Below are positions 7,420 to 18,723 of a stretch of 64,000 nucleotides of DNA, piece by piece; position 1 is the first letter of the stretch, and each line of letters opens with the position of its first letter. The notes under the pieces are model-generated. The model was not told the origin of the DNA. It did not search any database and was given only the letters and a program-made list of their open reading frames with translations. The stretch covers positions 3,348,001 through 3,412,000 of the forward strand of contig JAHBZQ010000001.1 in NCBI GenBank assembly GCA_019635355.1, read 5' to 3'. The translations under genes were made by a program, and so were the position numbers. Origin of the DNA: Rhizobacter sp. GTDB taxonomy: Bacteria > Pseudomonadota > Gammaproteobacteria > Burkholderiales > Burkholderiaceae_C.

Positions 7420-8769
7420 CTAAGGCAGCAGCTGCAGGGCGAGCCCCGCCACGGCGCTGCCGGCGATCACCGGGATCACGCCGAACTTGAAGCGGAAGAG
7501 GGCCACGCCCGCTGCCACGCCGATCGCGGCCGAGGCCCACTCGAAGGGGCCGCCGAGGCCTTGTGGCCACAGCACGTGGTACGCGAAGAACACCGCCAGG
7601 TTCACGATCACGCCGACCACCGCCGCCGTGATGCCGGTGAGCGGGGCGGTGAACTGCAGCTTGCCGTGCGTCGTCTCGATGAAGGGCGCGCCGAGAAAGA
7701 TGAAAAAGAACGAGGGCAGGAAGGTGAAGAAGGTGACGACCGTGGCCGCTGCGGCGCCGGCCAGCACCAGCGCGTCGGGGCCGAAGATGGCTTTCGTCCA
7801 GCCGCCCACGAAGCCCACGAACGACACCACCATGATGAGCGGGCCCGGCGTGGTCTCGCCGAGCGCGAGGCCGTCGATCATCTGCGGGCCGGTGAGCCAC
7901 TGGTGGTGGTCGACCGCACCCTGGTACACGTAGGGCAGCACCGCATACGCACCGCCGAAGGTGAGCAGCGCCGCCTTGGTGAAGAACCACGCCATCTGCG
8001 TGAGCACCGCGGGCCAGCCGAAGGCCGCGGTGAGGCCACCGAGCGCCAGCGCCCACAGGCCGACAAAGACCACGATCACGGTGCGAAAGCGCGCCCAGCT
8101 GAAGCGGGCGTGCTCGGGCGTGGGCGTGTGGTCGTCGATGAGGGCCAGGCCATGCCCGTGCGCCGCTTGGCCGTGCCCACCGCCCGCGCTGAACCTGGCC
8201 GGCGCCACACGCCCGCCCACATAGCCGATGAGACCAGCCGCCAGCACGATCAGCGGGAAGGGCAGCTGCAAGGCAAAGATCGCCACGAAGGCCGCCACCG
8301 CGATGCCCCACAGCCAGCCGTTCTTCAGCGTGCGCGAGCCCACACGCCAGGCGGCGTGCACCACGAGCGCGGTGACCGCCGGCTTGATGCCGTAGAAGAG
8401 CCCGGCGATCACCGGCACGTGGCCGAAGGCCATGTAGACCCACGACAGCGCGATCAGGATGAAGAGCGAGGGCAGCACGAAGAGCCCGCCCGCCACGAGG
8501 CCGCCCCAGGTGCGGTGCATCAGCCAGCCGATGTAGGTGGCCAGCTGCTGCGCCTCGGGGCCGGGCAGCAGCATGCAGTAGTTGAGGGCATGCAGGAAGC
8601 GGCTCTCCGAAATCCAGCGGCGCCGCTCCACCAGTTCTTCATGCATCACCGCGATCTGGCCCGCCGGCCCACCGAAGCTGATGAAGCCGAGCTTGAGCCA
8701 GAAGCGGAAGGCCTCGGCGCGGGTGACGGGGGTGGGCAGGGGGGCCGGAGTGGAAGACGTCGCTGTCAT
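7420..8769 (-). CDS. chrA: Chromate transporter, two-domain
   Basis: A 449-residue inner-membrane protein of the CHR family, which exports chromate by proton-coupled antiport. It has two homologous CHR halves (about residues 15-185 and 230-445) joined by a His- and Gly-rich loop, each with the conserved glycine/proline motif: GFISFGGPAGQ and LPGPEAQQL in the first, LLTFGGAYAVLP and TTPGPLIM in the second. This is the long-chain form. It lies downstream of ssb on the same strand, beyond a terminator-like hairpin at 8795-8824. Chromate as the substrate is taken from the family. Confidence 0.9.
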   Translation of the reverse strand: MTATSSTPAPLPTPVTRAEAFRFWLKLGFISFGGPAGQIAVMHEELVERRRWISESRFLHALNYCMLLPGPEAQQLATYIGWLMHRTWGGLVAGGLFVLPSLFILIALSWVYMAFGHVPVIAGLFYGIKPAVTALVVHAAWRVGSRTLKNGWLWGIAVAAFVAIFALQLPFPLIVLAAGLIGYVGGRVAPARFSAGGGHGQAAHGHGLALIDDHTPTPEHARFSWARFRTVIVVFVGLWALALGGLTAAFGWPAVLTQMAWFFTKAALLTFGGAYAVLPYVYQGAVDHHQWLTGPQMIDGLALGETTPGPLIMVVSFVGFVGGWTKAIFGPDALVLAGAAAATVVTFFTFLPSFFFIFLGAPFIETTHGKLQFTAPLTGITAAVVGVIVNLAVFFAYHVLWPQGLGGPFEWASAAIGVAAGVALFRFKFGVIPVIAGSAVAGLALQLLP

Positions 8770-8794
8770 GGGGTTGTCATGTCACCTGGAGCCA

Positions 8795-8824
8795 GAAACG
8801 ACAACGCCGTGCAGGAGCACGGCG
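8795..8824 (-). terminator. Terminator-like hairpin after ssb
   Basis: An 8-bp perfect GC-rich stem (8805-8812 with 8817-8824, loop of 4) is followed on the minus strand by TTGTCGTTTC. It sits 29 bp past the ssb stop and ends just before chrA, so chrA probably relies on read-through or its own promoter. Confidence 0.6.
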
Positions 8825-8853
8825 CGTCGCGGATCGCTGGGGGTGGAGCGCGA

Positions 8854-9354
8854 TCAGAAGGGGATGTCGTCGTCCATGTCGTCGAAGCCGGTCGACGACT
8901 TCGGGGCCTGCTTCGCGGCGGGGCGCGAGGCCGGGGCGCTGCGCTCGCCGCGATCGCCGCCTTGTGAACCGCGGCTGTAGCCACCGCCACCGCCTTCGTC
9001 ACCACCACCGCCGCCGCCTTCACGGCCGCCCAGCAGCTGCATGTTCTCGGCCATGATTTCGGTGGTGTACTTCTCGACGCCGTCCTTGTCGGTCCACTTG
9101 CGGGTCTTGAGGCGGCCTTCGACGTAGACCGGGCGGCCCTTCTTCAGGTACTCACCGGCGATCTCGGCCATGCGGTCGAAGAAGACGATGCGGTGCCATT
9201 CCGTCTCTTCCTGCTTTTCGCCGGAGTTCTTGTCTTTCCACTGGCGCGAGGTGGCCACGGTGATGTTGCACACCGCCGAGCCGTTGGGGGTGTAGCGGAC
9301 TTCCGGGTCCTTGCCCAGGTTGCCGATGATGATGACTTTGTTGATCGAGGCCAT
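8854..9354 (-). CDS. ssb: Single-stranded DNA-binding protein
   Basis: A 166-residue SSB. The OB-fold domain occupies residues 1-110, beginning MASINKVIIIGNLGKDPEVR with the usual ETEWHRIVFF. A glycine-rich linker follows, and the acidic tail DDDIPF recruits repair and replication proteins. It coats single-stranded DNA as a tetramer in replication and repair. The ATG at 9354 is chosen because homologues begin MAS; an in-frame ATG four codons upstream has no conserved sequence. No LexA-box-like CTG-N10-CAG was seen upstream. Confidence 0.96.
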   Translation of the reverse strand: MASINKVIIIGNLGKDPEVRYTPNGSAVCNITVATSRQWKDKNSGEKQEETEWHRIVFFDRMAEIAGEYLKKGRPVYVEGRLKTRKWTDKDGVEKYTTEIMAENMQLLGGREGGGGGGDEGGGGGYSRGSQGGDRGERSAPASRPAAKQAPKSSTGFDDMDDDIPF

Positions 9355-9440
9355 GGGGCGCTCCAAGAAGGGGTAGATCGGGGATAGGCGAATTATGAGG
9401 CGCGACGCCGGTGGGGTCTCGCCCTCCTACAGGTGCCTAC

Positions 9441-11621
9441 CTAGGGTTGATACCCTTCCACCCCCATCTGCCAGAGGAAGAAGGCCAGCATGTCGGCCCG
9501 CTCTTCCAGCTGCTGCTTCTTGGTACTGCCGATGCCGTGGCCGGCGTCGTATTCGAGGCGCAGCAGCACCGGCTTGCCGCTGGTGGTGGCGGCCATCAGG
9601 CGGGCGGCCGTCTTGGTGCTGGTCCACACTTCCACGCGCGGATCGTTCACGCCGTGCGTCAGTAGCACCGCCGGGTAGGCGGTGCCGGGCTTGATGTGGG
9701 CGTAGGTGCTCATTGCCAGCAGCGACTTGAAGCCCGCTTCGGTCTTCACCGAGCCGAACTCGGGGATGTTGGGCACGCCGTTGGCCGTGGTCTCCATGCG
9801 CAGCATGTCGAGGGCCCCCACCGCCGGGATGACGGCCGCGAAGAGCTCGGGCCGCTCGACCATCGCCATGCCCACCAGGATGCCGCCCGCGCTGCCGCCG
9901 AGGATGCCGAGCTTTGCCGGCGAGGTGTATTGCTGCGCGATGAGGTACTCGGCGCAGGCGATGAAGTCCTTCCAGGTGTTGGGCTTGGTGGCCTGGAACC
10001 CGGCGCGGTACCACTCCTCGCCGTAGACGCTGCTGCCGCGCGGGTTGGCGATGGCGTACACGCCGCCTTGGTCCAACCACGCGAGCCGGCTCACGCTGTA
10101 GAAGGGCTCTTCGGTCGAGCCGTAGCTGGCGTAGCCGTAAAGGATGGTCGGGTTGCGGCCGTCGAGCTTCACGTCGGCGCGGTGGATGATGGACATGGGC
10201 ACCAGCGCCCCGTCATGGCTCTTCACCTTCACCTCCGTGGCCACGATGCCCGCGGGCTGGTCGAAGGGCCCGGCCGGTTGCAGGCCGGTGTTGCGCACGC
10301 TGCCGTCGGCGGCCACCTCGTACACCTGGCGCGCGGCGTTCCAGCTTTGCAGGTCGAGCAGCAGTCCGGGCAGGCGCGGGTTGGCCGCGCTGCCGCCGCC
10401 TTCGTCGTTGACGAGGCCGAACGAGCCTTCGAGCGGCAGCGTCACCTCCACCGGCGCGCCGCCCGCGCCGTGCGGGCGTTTGTAGAGGCGCTTGATGTTG
10501 CCGTCGCGCGCTTCGATGTAGACCGCATCGGCCGCGGCCGCCACGTTGACCACCACGCGCTCCGACGGCGGCATCACCAGCTCGGCCTGCTGCAGGTCGG
10601 GCGTCTTGAGCCGCATCGCGAGCACCTTGGAGCGCGGCGCGCCCTGGTGCGACACGAGGTAGAGCGTGTCGTCGAAATAGGTGATGCCGGTGACCTCGTC
10701 CGACGGCTTGAGCACACGCTTCCACGCCGGCTTGCCGGCCAGCACGCCGGCCTGCGGCGCGACGAAGAGGCCCAGCTCGCGCTGCGTGCCGTTGATGACG
10801 AGGCCGAGCGCCCATTTGCCGTCGTGCGTGAAGTTGACGATGGGGATCTCGGCGGGCTGGATGTCCACGCCCTTCGTCGCGGTGCCGAACACCGGCTTCG
10901 CCTCCGCGATGGGGCGGCCGGCGCGCAGCAGCCAGACCTGGCTGTGCTGGTACTTGTCGGTGGCCTTAGCGCCGCCGCGTGGCGCCCGCAGGCGGTTGAC
11001 CACCAGCTGCGTGCCGTCGGGCGACCAGTCGACCCCGCCGAACTCGGCCCGCGTGATCGGCCGGCCGAGCGGCTTGCCGCTGCGGGTGTCGAGCAGGTGC
11101 AGCACCGCGGCCTCGGAGCCTTGCGCCGACAGGCCGTAGGCGAGGCGCGCGCCATCGGGCGACGGCATGTACCAGTTGATCGCATGCGGCTGGCCGGTCT
11201 TCTTCTCGACGGCTTCGGGGTCGACCAGCAATTGGTCGGCGCCCTTCAGGCCCCGGCGCAGCGAGAGCTTGTACTGGTTGTCGGTGGCACCGCGTCGCTC
11301 GATGAAATACAGGTCGCCGGGCACGCGGGTGATCTGCGCCACCCGTTCCGACGCAGCCGAGTCGTAGCGCGAGATCTTCTCCAGCAAGGCCTCGCGGCCG
11401 GGAATGCGCCGCAGCGTGGCGTAGGCGTGCTCGCTCTGCGCCTTCATCCACTTGGCGACCTCGGGGTTCTGCTTGTTCTCGAAGTAGCGGTAGGGGTCGT
11501 CGACGCGCACACCGTAGAAGGTGTCGGTCACCGTGCGAACCGGGGCCACGGGCGGCTGAGCTTGCGCCTGGGCCACGATGGCGGGAAGTGCAAGAGCGAA
11601 GCAGACGAGCGTGTGTTTCAT
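9441..11621 (-). CDS. Prolyl oligopeptidase family serine peptidase, exported
   Basis: A 726-residue S9-family peptidase. A Sec signal peptide (about residues 1-21, ending AQAQA) predicts a periplasmic location. A beta-propeller domain (about residues 70-430) gates a C-terminal alpha/beta-hydrolase domain. The triad is visible: Ser577 in GGSAGG, Asp in HGVNDPRVE and His in YDAGHGIG. Such enzymes cleave after proline, or a basic residue, in short peptides; the exact specificity is not readable here. It is transcribed towards ssb and is divergent from recQ, with 115 bp between their starts. Confidence 0.9.
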   Translation of the reverse strand: MKHTLVCFALALPAIVAQAQAQPPVAPVRTVTDTFYGVRVDDPYRYFENKQNPEVAKWMKAQSEHAYATLRRIPGREALLEKISRYDSAASERVAQITRVPGDLYFIERRGATDNQYKLSLRRGLKGADQLLVDPEAVEKKTGQPHAINWYMPSPDGARLAYGLSAQGSEAAVLHLLDTRSGKPLGRPITRAEFGGVDWSPDGTQLVVNRLRAPRGGAKATDKYQHSQVWLLRAGRPIAEAKPVFGTATKGVDIQPAEIPIVNFTHDGKWALGLVINGTQRELGLFVAPQAGVLAGKPAWKRVLKPSDEVTGITYFDDTLYLVSHQGAPRSKVLAMRLKTPDLQQAELVMPPSERVVVNVAAAADAVYIEARDGNIKRLYKRPHGAGGAPVEVTLPLEGSFGLVNDEGGGSAANPRLPGLLLDLQSWNAARQVYEVAADGSVRNTGLQPAGPFDQPAGIVATEVKVKSHDGALVPMSIIHRADVKLDGRNPTILYGYASYGSTEEPFYSVSRLAWLDQGGVYAIANPRGSSVYGEEWYRAGFQATKPNTWKDFIACAEYLIAQQYTSPAKLGILGGSAGGILVGMAMVERPELFAAVIPAVGALDMLRMETTANGVPNIPEFGSVKTEAGFKSLLAMSTYAHIKPGTAYPAVLLTHGVNDPRVEVWTSTKTAARLMAATTSGKPVLLRLEYDAGHGIGSTKKQQLEERADMLAFFLWQMGVEGYQP

Positions 11622-11736
11622 GCAAACGAAGTTAGCACGCAGGCTCTCGCGCTCACCACCCCCACTTTCTAGCCACACGCCGTTGGGGGAAGGCGCGCCC
11701 CAGGCCCTCGCGTACCATGCCGGCTCGCCTGCCGCC

Positions 11737-13614
<1,878 letters not shown>

Positions 13615-13682
13615 CACAGCCCCGGCTGGCCGGCCGGCCCCGCCCGCGGCACACTGCAGCTCTGGCCACCGGGAGCCTCGCC

Positions 13683-14519
13683 ATGACGATCACACGCCCC
13701 TCGCGCACGCTTGCCGCTGCTTCGCTCGCGGCCCTCGTCACGGCCTGCGGCGGTGGGGGAGACGACGCGCCCTCGTCCTCGGGCAACGAGACCGCCCAAT
13801 CGACCCGCGGCATCGTGGTGATCGACGAAAGCGCACGGGCACAAGCCACGGTGCTCTCCACCGCCAGGGTCGTGTTCACCATCAGCGGCGCGAGCGGCTC
13901 CAGCAGCTGCGCCGGTGGCGGCTCGGTGAGTTTCATCGCCACGGCCGGGCCCACCGGCAACCTCACCAACGGCATGCCGGACGCCGGCGAGACCTACACG
14001 ATCCAGTTCAGCAGCTGCCGCAGCAACACCGACAACTCGGTGGTCAACGGCGCGCTCACGCTGACGGTCAACAGCGCCAACGGCGACAACCTGTCGGTCA
14101 GCACCGAATCGCACCTCACCGTGGCGCAGCAGGACCGCACGCTCCAGCTCGACGGCAGCTCGACCCTCAGCCACACGGTGCAGACGAGCGGCACGACGCA
14201 GGTCACGACCGACCGCTGGCAGACCCCCTCGGCCCGCATCACCAGCACGCACGGCAGCCGCACCACGCGCTTGAGCCTCACCCAGGTGGACCTCATCCAC
14301 ACGCGAACCACGACCAATGGCGCCGTCACCGGCAGCACCCACCAGGGCACGCTGACGATGGCCTACAGCGGCTGGCTCGGCGACTGGTCGGCCACCATCG
14401 GCACACAAGGCGTGGTGAGCTTCAACGCGAACGGCGTGCGCCTCGGCGGGCTGTGGCTGATCACGCTGCCGCGCCACCTGCTCTGGCTGGTGCCGGTCCT
14501 CGTCATCGAGGCCGACTGA
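13683..14519 (+). CDS. Predicted lipoprotein of unknown function
   Basis: A 278-residue protein with a lipoprotein signal (lipobox LVTAC, Cys22) followed by GGGGDD and a Ser/Thr/Asn-rich, beta-strand-like body with many Thr-Ser repeats. I recognise no family. The acylated cysteine and mature sequence predict an outer-membrane or periplasmic anchored protein. The hydrophobic end (LPRHLLWLVPVLVIEAD) is unusual for a lipoprotein and might be a buried strand. It is about 70 bp after recQ and converges with the TetR gene 16 bp away. Confidence 0.7.
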   Translation: MTITRPSRTLAAASLAALVTACGGGGDDAPSSSGNETAQSTRGIVVIDESARAQATVLSTARVVFTISGASGSSSCAGGGSVSFIATAGPTGNLTNGMPDAGETYTIQFSSCRSNTDNSVVNGALTLTVNSANGDNLSVSTESHLTVAQQDRTLQLDGSSTLSHTVQTSGTTQVTTDRWQTPSARITSTHGSRTTRLSLTQVDLIHTRTTTNGAVTGSTHQGTLTMAYSGWLGDWSATIGTQGVVSFNANGVRLGGLWLITLPRHLLWLVPVLVIEAD

Positions 14520-14535
14520 CACCACCGAAGGGCGC

Positions 14536-15165
14536 TCAGCCCTTGGTGTTCTGGTCGAACGCCCGGTAGGTGGACAGGAGCCGCCCGTAGGCGGACATCA
14601 CACGCTCGAAGCACTTCGGGTCGCGCTTCACGTGGGCGTCGTAGAGAAAGCCCGAGAGCAGCGAGAACACTTCGAACACCATCTGCTCCGGGTCGGAGTC
14701 GGCGCGCAGGTGGCCGCGCTCGATGGCCTGCTGCACGGTGCGCTCGAGCGTCTGGCGCCAGGCCATCATGCCGTTGACAAGGCGCGTGCGCAGCGCATCG
14801 GGGTGGGCGTCGGGGTCGTCGTCGAAGGTGTTGACGGCGTAGTGCGAGGCGATGAGCGCGGTGAGCTCGTTGCCGTGGTGCACCCAGCGATGCACGATCG
14901 CATTGAGCCGCGGCAGGCCCGCGGGCTCCGACAGCGTGGGCATGAAGACGGTGAGCGCGAAGATGCGCTCGTACTCGTCGAGGATCAGCACCTGCAGCGC
15001 TTCCAGCGAGCCTACGCGGACGAACACACCGCTCTTGCTGATGTCGAGCTTCTGCGCGATCGCGTTGAGCGTCACGCTCTGCAAGCCCTTGTGGACTGCG
15101 ATGTCCATGCCCGCCGCGACGATCGCCGCGAGGGTTTGTTCACTCTTGTCGCGTCTGCGAGCCAT
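14536..15165 (-). CDS. TetR family transcriptional regulator
   Basis: A 209-residue regulator. The TetR DNA-binding domain (residues 7-55) starts SEQTLAAIVAAGMDIA and has the helix-turn-helix around VTLNAIAQKLDISKSGVF. The C-terminal ligand/dimer domain is helical. The ATG at 15165 (MARRRDK) is preferred because the open frame upstream is not protein-like. Its ligand is unknown. The small exported protein at 15375 is divergent from it, about 210 bp away, and is a candidate target. Confidence 0.9.
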   Translation of the reverse strand: MARRRDKSEQTLAAIVAAGMDIAVHKGLQSVTLNAIAQKLDISKSGVFVRVGSLEALQVLILDEYERIFALTVFMPTLSEPAGLPRLNAIVHRWVHHGNELTALIASHYAVNTFDDDPDAHPDALRTRLVNGMMAWRQTLERTVQQAIERGHLRADSDPEQMVFEVFSLLSGFLYDAHVKRDPKCFERVMSAYGRLLSTYRAFDQNTKG

Positions 15166-15374
15166 CCCTGAAACCTGGTGCTTTCTACTGCTGGAGAAGT
15201 GTGCGGAAGTATACGGATCGGGTCTCTTTTGACACCCTCGTAACTGAGTAGGAACGCGCCAACTAGTGCCGTGATTTATGCCCCCTAAAAGGGTGTGCGT
15301 TGCAGCAGGCGCTACAGCCCACGGCGCGCGGGTTCGAAAACAAGGGAGACACAGCCACACCCGCGAGACCCCCC

Positions 15375-15794
15375 ATGTTCTGCCCCGCCCGCCTTGCCTT
15401 GCTTGCAGTTGCTCTGGCTGCTGCGGTGCCCGGTGCCCACGCCCAGACGCAGACCCACACCTTCGGACTGCACCTCGTCAGCTACCACGAGCCGGACAAG
15501 ACCTACAACAACACCAATCCCGGCCTGTACTACCGCCACCCCGATGGGTGGACCGCCGGCTTCTATCGCAACTCGGTGCGTCGCGACAGCATCTACGTGG
15601 GCTACACGTGGAAGTACGGCATCTTCGACATCACCACCGCCGGCGTGAGCGGCTACTTCCACAAGGTGCAGCCCTTGCTCGTGCCGTCGGTGTCGCTGGG
15701 CACCTGGTACGGCGTCACGCCGCGCATTGCCTACATCCCCCGCGTGGAAAAGAAGATCGGGTCGCACGTGCTGCACCTGATGCTCGAGTTCTGA
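15375..15794 (+). CDS. Small exported beta-rich protein
   Basis: A 139-residue protein with a Sec signal peptide cleaved near GAHAQ (residue 24). The mature part is rich in aromatic residues and alternating strands (LYYRHPDGWTAGFY, IYVGYTWKYG) and ends in an aromatic residue (LMLEF), as outer-membrane beta barrels often do. It resembles small PagP-like or phage-encoded exported proteins only in general form; I assign no function. Start at ATG 15375; an in-frame ATG at 15300 lacks a signal sequence immediately after it. Confidence 0.65.
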   Translation: MFCPARLALLAVALAAAVPGAHAQTQTHTFGLHLVSYHEPDKTYNNTNPGLYYRHPDGWTAGFYRNSVRRDSIYVGYTWKYGIFDITTAGVSGYFHKVQPLLVPSVSLGTWYGVTPRIAYIPRVEKKIGSHVLHLMLEF

Positions 15795-15982
15795 GCGGCT
15801 GGCCTCGTGCCGGCCGCCTGAAGGTGTCACCGCACGCAACAGCGCGCGCGTGATGCGCCCGCGCGGATGCGGGGCCTGCCGTTGGGCGCGAGAACTGCAT
15901 CACGCACAAAGCTTTACGAGACCTCACGGAAGTCGCGGTCTCGCGTTCCGACAATGTCTCCATGTCTCAAGCAGTACCTGAC

Positions 15983-17080
15983 ATGCGCGCCAGCCTTCTT
16001 TCCCTCCTGGCGCTTTGCGCCTTCGCGTCCCTGATGAGTGCCTGCGGGGGCGGTGGCAGCGAGCCGACCGCCAGCGACACCACCGCGGCTGCCCCCACCG
16101 CCTCCACCTCGGCCACCACCGAAACCGCGGAACTCACCACCCCCGGGCTGCGCTGGCGCGGCGTGAATCTCTCCGGCGCCGAATACAACAGCACCCTGCT
16201 GCCCGGCCGCTACGGCTTCGAATACTTCTATCCGAACCCGACCTCGGTCGACTACTTCCAGTCGAAGGGCATGAACCTCGTCCGCCTGCCCTTCCTGTGG
16301 GAGCGGGTGCAGCCCACGCTGTACCGCGCGCTCGACCCCACCGAGCTGCAGCGCCTCGTGAGCTTCGTCAACAGCACCACGGGCAAAGGCGTCACGGTGC
16401 TGATCGACCCGCACAACTACGGCCGCTATCGCCAGCAGGTGATTGGGAGTGCGGGTGTGCCGCACACCGCCTTCGGTGACTTCTGGTACCGGCTCGCCGT
16501 CACCTTCAAGGGCAACCCGAAGGTGCTCTTCGGCCTGATGAACGAGCCCTATGGCATGACGACCGAGAACTGGGTCGGCGCCGCCAACGAGGCCATCCGC
16601 CGCATCCGCCTCGCGGGGGCCACCAACACCATTGCGGTACCGGGCAACGCCTGGTCGGGCGCCTACAGCTGGACGGCCAATTTCTACGGCACGCCCAACG
16701 CGCAGGCCATGCTGCAGATCACCGACAGCCGCAACAACCTCGTGTTCGAAACGCACCAGTACCTCGACACCGACAGCTCGGGCACCACCACCGGCTGCGT
16801 CAGCTCGACGATCGGCGCGCAGCGCCTGCAGGTCTTCACCGACTGGCTGCGTGCGAACGGCAAGCGCGGCCTGCTGGGCGAATTCGGCGCGGCGAACAAC
16901 GACACCTGCCAGCAGGCCCTGACCGGCATGCTGGCCTTCATGCAGGCGAACAGTGACGTGTGGGTCGGCTGGAGCTACTGGCTGGCCGGCGCCTGGGCCA
17001 GCCACGACCCGTTCAGCATCCAGCCGGTCAACGGTGTGGACCGGCCGCAGATGCAGGTGCTGCAGCCGTACCTGAACTGA
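15983..17080 (+). CDS. Glycoside hydrolase family 5 (cellulase-like) lipoprotein
   Basis: A 365-residue GH5 enzyme. The catalytic acid/base glutamate is Glu188 in GLMNEPYG and the nucleophile is Glu300 in LGEFGA; WRGVNLSGAEY and LIDPHNYGRY are typical of the barrel. A lipoprotein signal (LMSAC, Cys21 from this start) and a Thr/Ala-rich linker precede the catalytic domain, so the enzyme is tethered to the envelope. GH5 enzymes hydrolyse beta-1,4-glucans, mannans or related glycans; the substrate cannot be read. An ATG at 15962 would add seven residues; 15983 gives a more usual signal length. Confidence 0.88.
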   Translation: MRASLLSLLALCAFASLMSACGGGGSEPTASDTTAAAPTASTSATTETAELTTPGLRWRGVNLSGAEYNSTLLPGRYGFEYFYPNPTSVDYFQSKGMNLVRLPFLWERVQPTLYRALDPTELQRLVSFVNSTTGKGVTVLIDPHNYGRYRQQVIGSAGVPHTAFGDFWYRLAVTFKGNPKVLFGLMNEPYGMTTENWVGAANEAIRRIRLAGATNTIAVPGNAWSGAYSWTANFYGTPNAQAMLQITDSRNNLVFETHQYLDTDSSGTTTGCVSSTIGAQRLQVFTDWLRANGKRGLLGEFGAANNDTCQQALTGMLAFMQANSDVWVGWSYWLAGAWASHDPFSIQPVNGVDRPQMQVLQPYLN

Positions 17081-17101
17081 TCTTCATCGGCTGCATCTCT
17101 C

Positions 17102-18604
17102 TCAGCTTCGCCTGAGCTTCGCGAGTTCATCGCTGACCAGGTGCACGACCAGGCGGTCGAGCGTCTGCACCGAATACTGCTTCACGTCGTGCGGCGTCTG
17201 CGTGCCTGGGCCGCTGCCCGGGTGGTGTGCGTCGCGGTAAGTGAGGAAGACGAAGCGGCCGGCGGTGTACTGCGCCATCTGGCGGTAGATGTATTCGCCC
17301 ACCGGGTCGAGGCCGCTCGCGCCCACCGCGAAGAGCTTGATGCCCTTGGCGAGTGCGGCCTGCATGTCGCGGTCATATTGCGGGCCGCCGTAGTCGAGGT
17401 GAGGCGGCGCATCGGCCACCAGCACCACCATGCGCGCCGCCTGCTGGCGCCAGCTCATGCGGTGCACGGCTTCATGCAGCGCTTCGTTGAGCGCCTCGGG
17501 CGTGTCGCCGCCACCGTGGGCTTGCACGCTCGCCAGCTGCTGCTGGAAGGCGCCCAGGTCGTCGGTGAAGTCGTGCGTGCGGGTGATGTAGGCATCGCCG
17601 CGGTCGCGGTAGCTCACCAGGCCCCAGCAGATGTCGGGCTGGCCGGGCAGTTGGGCGATCTGCTGCGCCATCGCGCGCATCGACGCCTTGAGCTTGGCGA
17701 TCTCGTCGCCCATCGAGCCGGTGGCGTCGATGAGGAAGACAAGGTCGAGGCGCAACGGCTGTGACGCGACCGCCCCCAGGCGCACCTGCACCGCGTTCGA
17801 CTGGCCGCGCATCAGCAGCGCGCGGCTTTGCATCGTGCCCTTGCGCACGGCGATGCCGAGCGTGCGCTCGTCAGGTCCGTAAGGCATGAAGGCGCGCGGG
17901 TGCACCCACACCCGGCCTGCCGTGTCGGTGCGGGCCCACATGAGCGGTTGCGCCACGCCGGGGCGTTGCACCGCCACCTCGGCGTCGTGCACCGGCTGGC
18001 CACTGGCATCGGTCACTTCGAGCAGGTAACGCTCGCTGATGTCGCGCTCGCGCACCGGCAGGCCGGCGTGGCGCTGGCGGTAGGCGAGGTACTCGCCGAA
18101 GTCGGCGTTGTCGTCGACCATGCCGGCCGTTACCACGGGGTGGTGGGGGCGTTGCACCGAGGGCTGCGGTTGTGGCTGGGGCCACGGGGGCGGTGCAAAC
18201 GGCGCGTGGGCAGATGGCCCACCCGCCGCGTCGGCCATGCGCGATTCGGCGGCCGGCGCGGCCGATGTTTCTTCCGCCGTCGATGCCCCTGCAGCATCAC
18301 GGCGCTTCGCAAGCGGCGCTTCGGCGCGCGACGAAGCCATGTCACGCTCATGCCGCCAAGCGCCGCGGCCTTGCTGCACGTTGCCACCCCCGGGCACTTC
18401 GCGCATCGTCGGCAGGCGGCGGCAATGTGCGGCCGAGGGCGGGCTGAACGCAGGCGGCGCATCGTCGGGCTGCCACGCGGGGGTGTCTTGCCAGACGGGT
18501 GGCCAGGGTTCGCGTTCGGCCGAGGTGGCGCCGCAGGCCATCAGCATGAGGCTCATCAGCGCGGCCGGCCACAACGCACGGCGAGAAATGGGGATCGAGG
18601 GCAT
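17102..18604 (-). CDS. von Willebrand A domain lipoprotein
   Basis: A 500-residue protein: lipoprotein signal (LMLMAC, Cys24), a long low-complexity Ala/Pro/Gln-rich region to about residue 165, a beta-sandwich-like segment (about 190-280), then a VWA domain (about 287-470). The metal-dependent adhesion site is intact: D293-A-T-G-S in FLIDATGSMGDE, with a matching GGGDTPEA loop. VWA domains bind proteins through a divalent cation. It is divergent from the ECF sigma gene across about 120 bp, suggesting it is a regulon member or signalling partner. Whether it faces the periplasm or the surface is unknown. Confidence 0.82.
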   Translation of the reverse strand: MPSIPISRRALWPAALMSLMLMACGATSAEREPWPPVWQDTPAWQPDDAPPAFSPPSAAHCRRLPTMREVPGGGNVQQGRGAWRHERDMASSRAEAPLAKRRDAAGASTAEETSAAPAAESRMADAAGGPSAHAPFAPPPWPQPQPQPSVQRPHHPVVTAGMVDDNADFGEYLAYRQRHAGLPVRERDISERYLLEVTDASGQPVHDAEVAVQRPGVAQPLMWARTDTAGRVWVHPRAFMPYGPDERTLGIAVRKGTMQSRALLMRGQSNAVQVRLGAVASQPLRLDLVFLIDATGSMGDEIAKLKASMRAMAQQIAQLPGQPDICWGLVSYRDRGDAYITRTHDFTDDLGAFQQQLASVQAHGGGDTPEALNEALHEAVHRMSWRQQAARMVVLVADAPPHLDYGGPQYDRDMQAALAKGIKLFAVGASGLDPVGEYIYRQMAQYTAGRFVFLTYRDAHHPGSGPGTQTPHDVKQYSVQTLDRLVVHLVSDELAKLRRS

Positions 18605-18723
18605 GGGGGGTCTCCTGAAGGTGAAGGTCACCTCCACTGACACGCACCAGCCCGCACGGTGGGGTGAAAGTTTTTTCGCCCCCGGTTCACCCCATCGGCA
18701 CCCCGTGCGCGTATCACCCCAGG

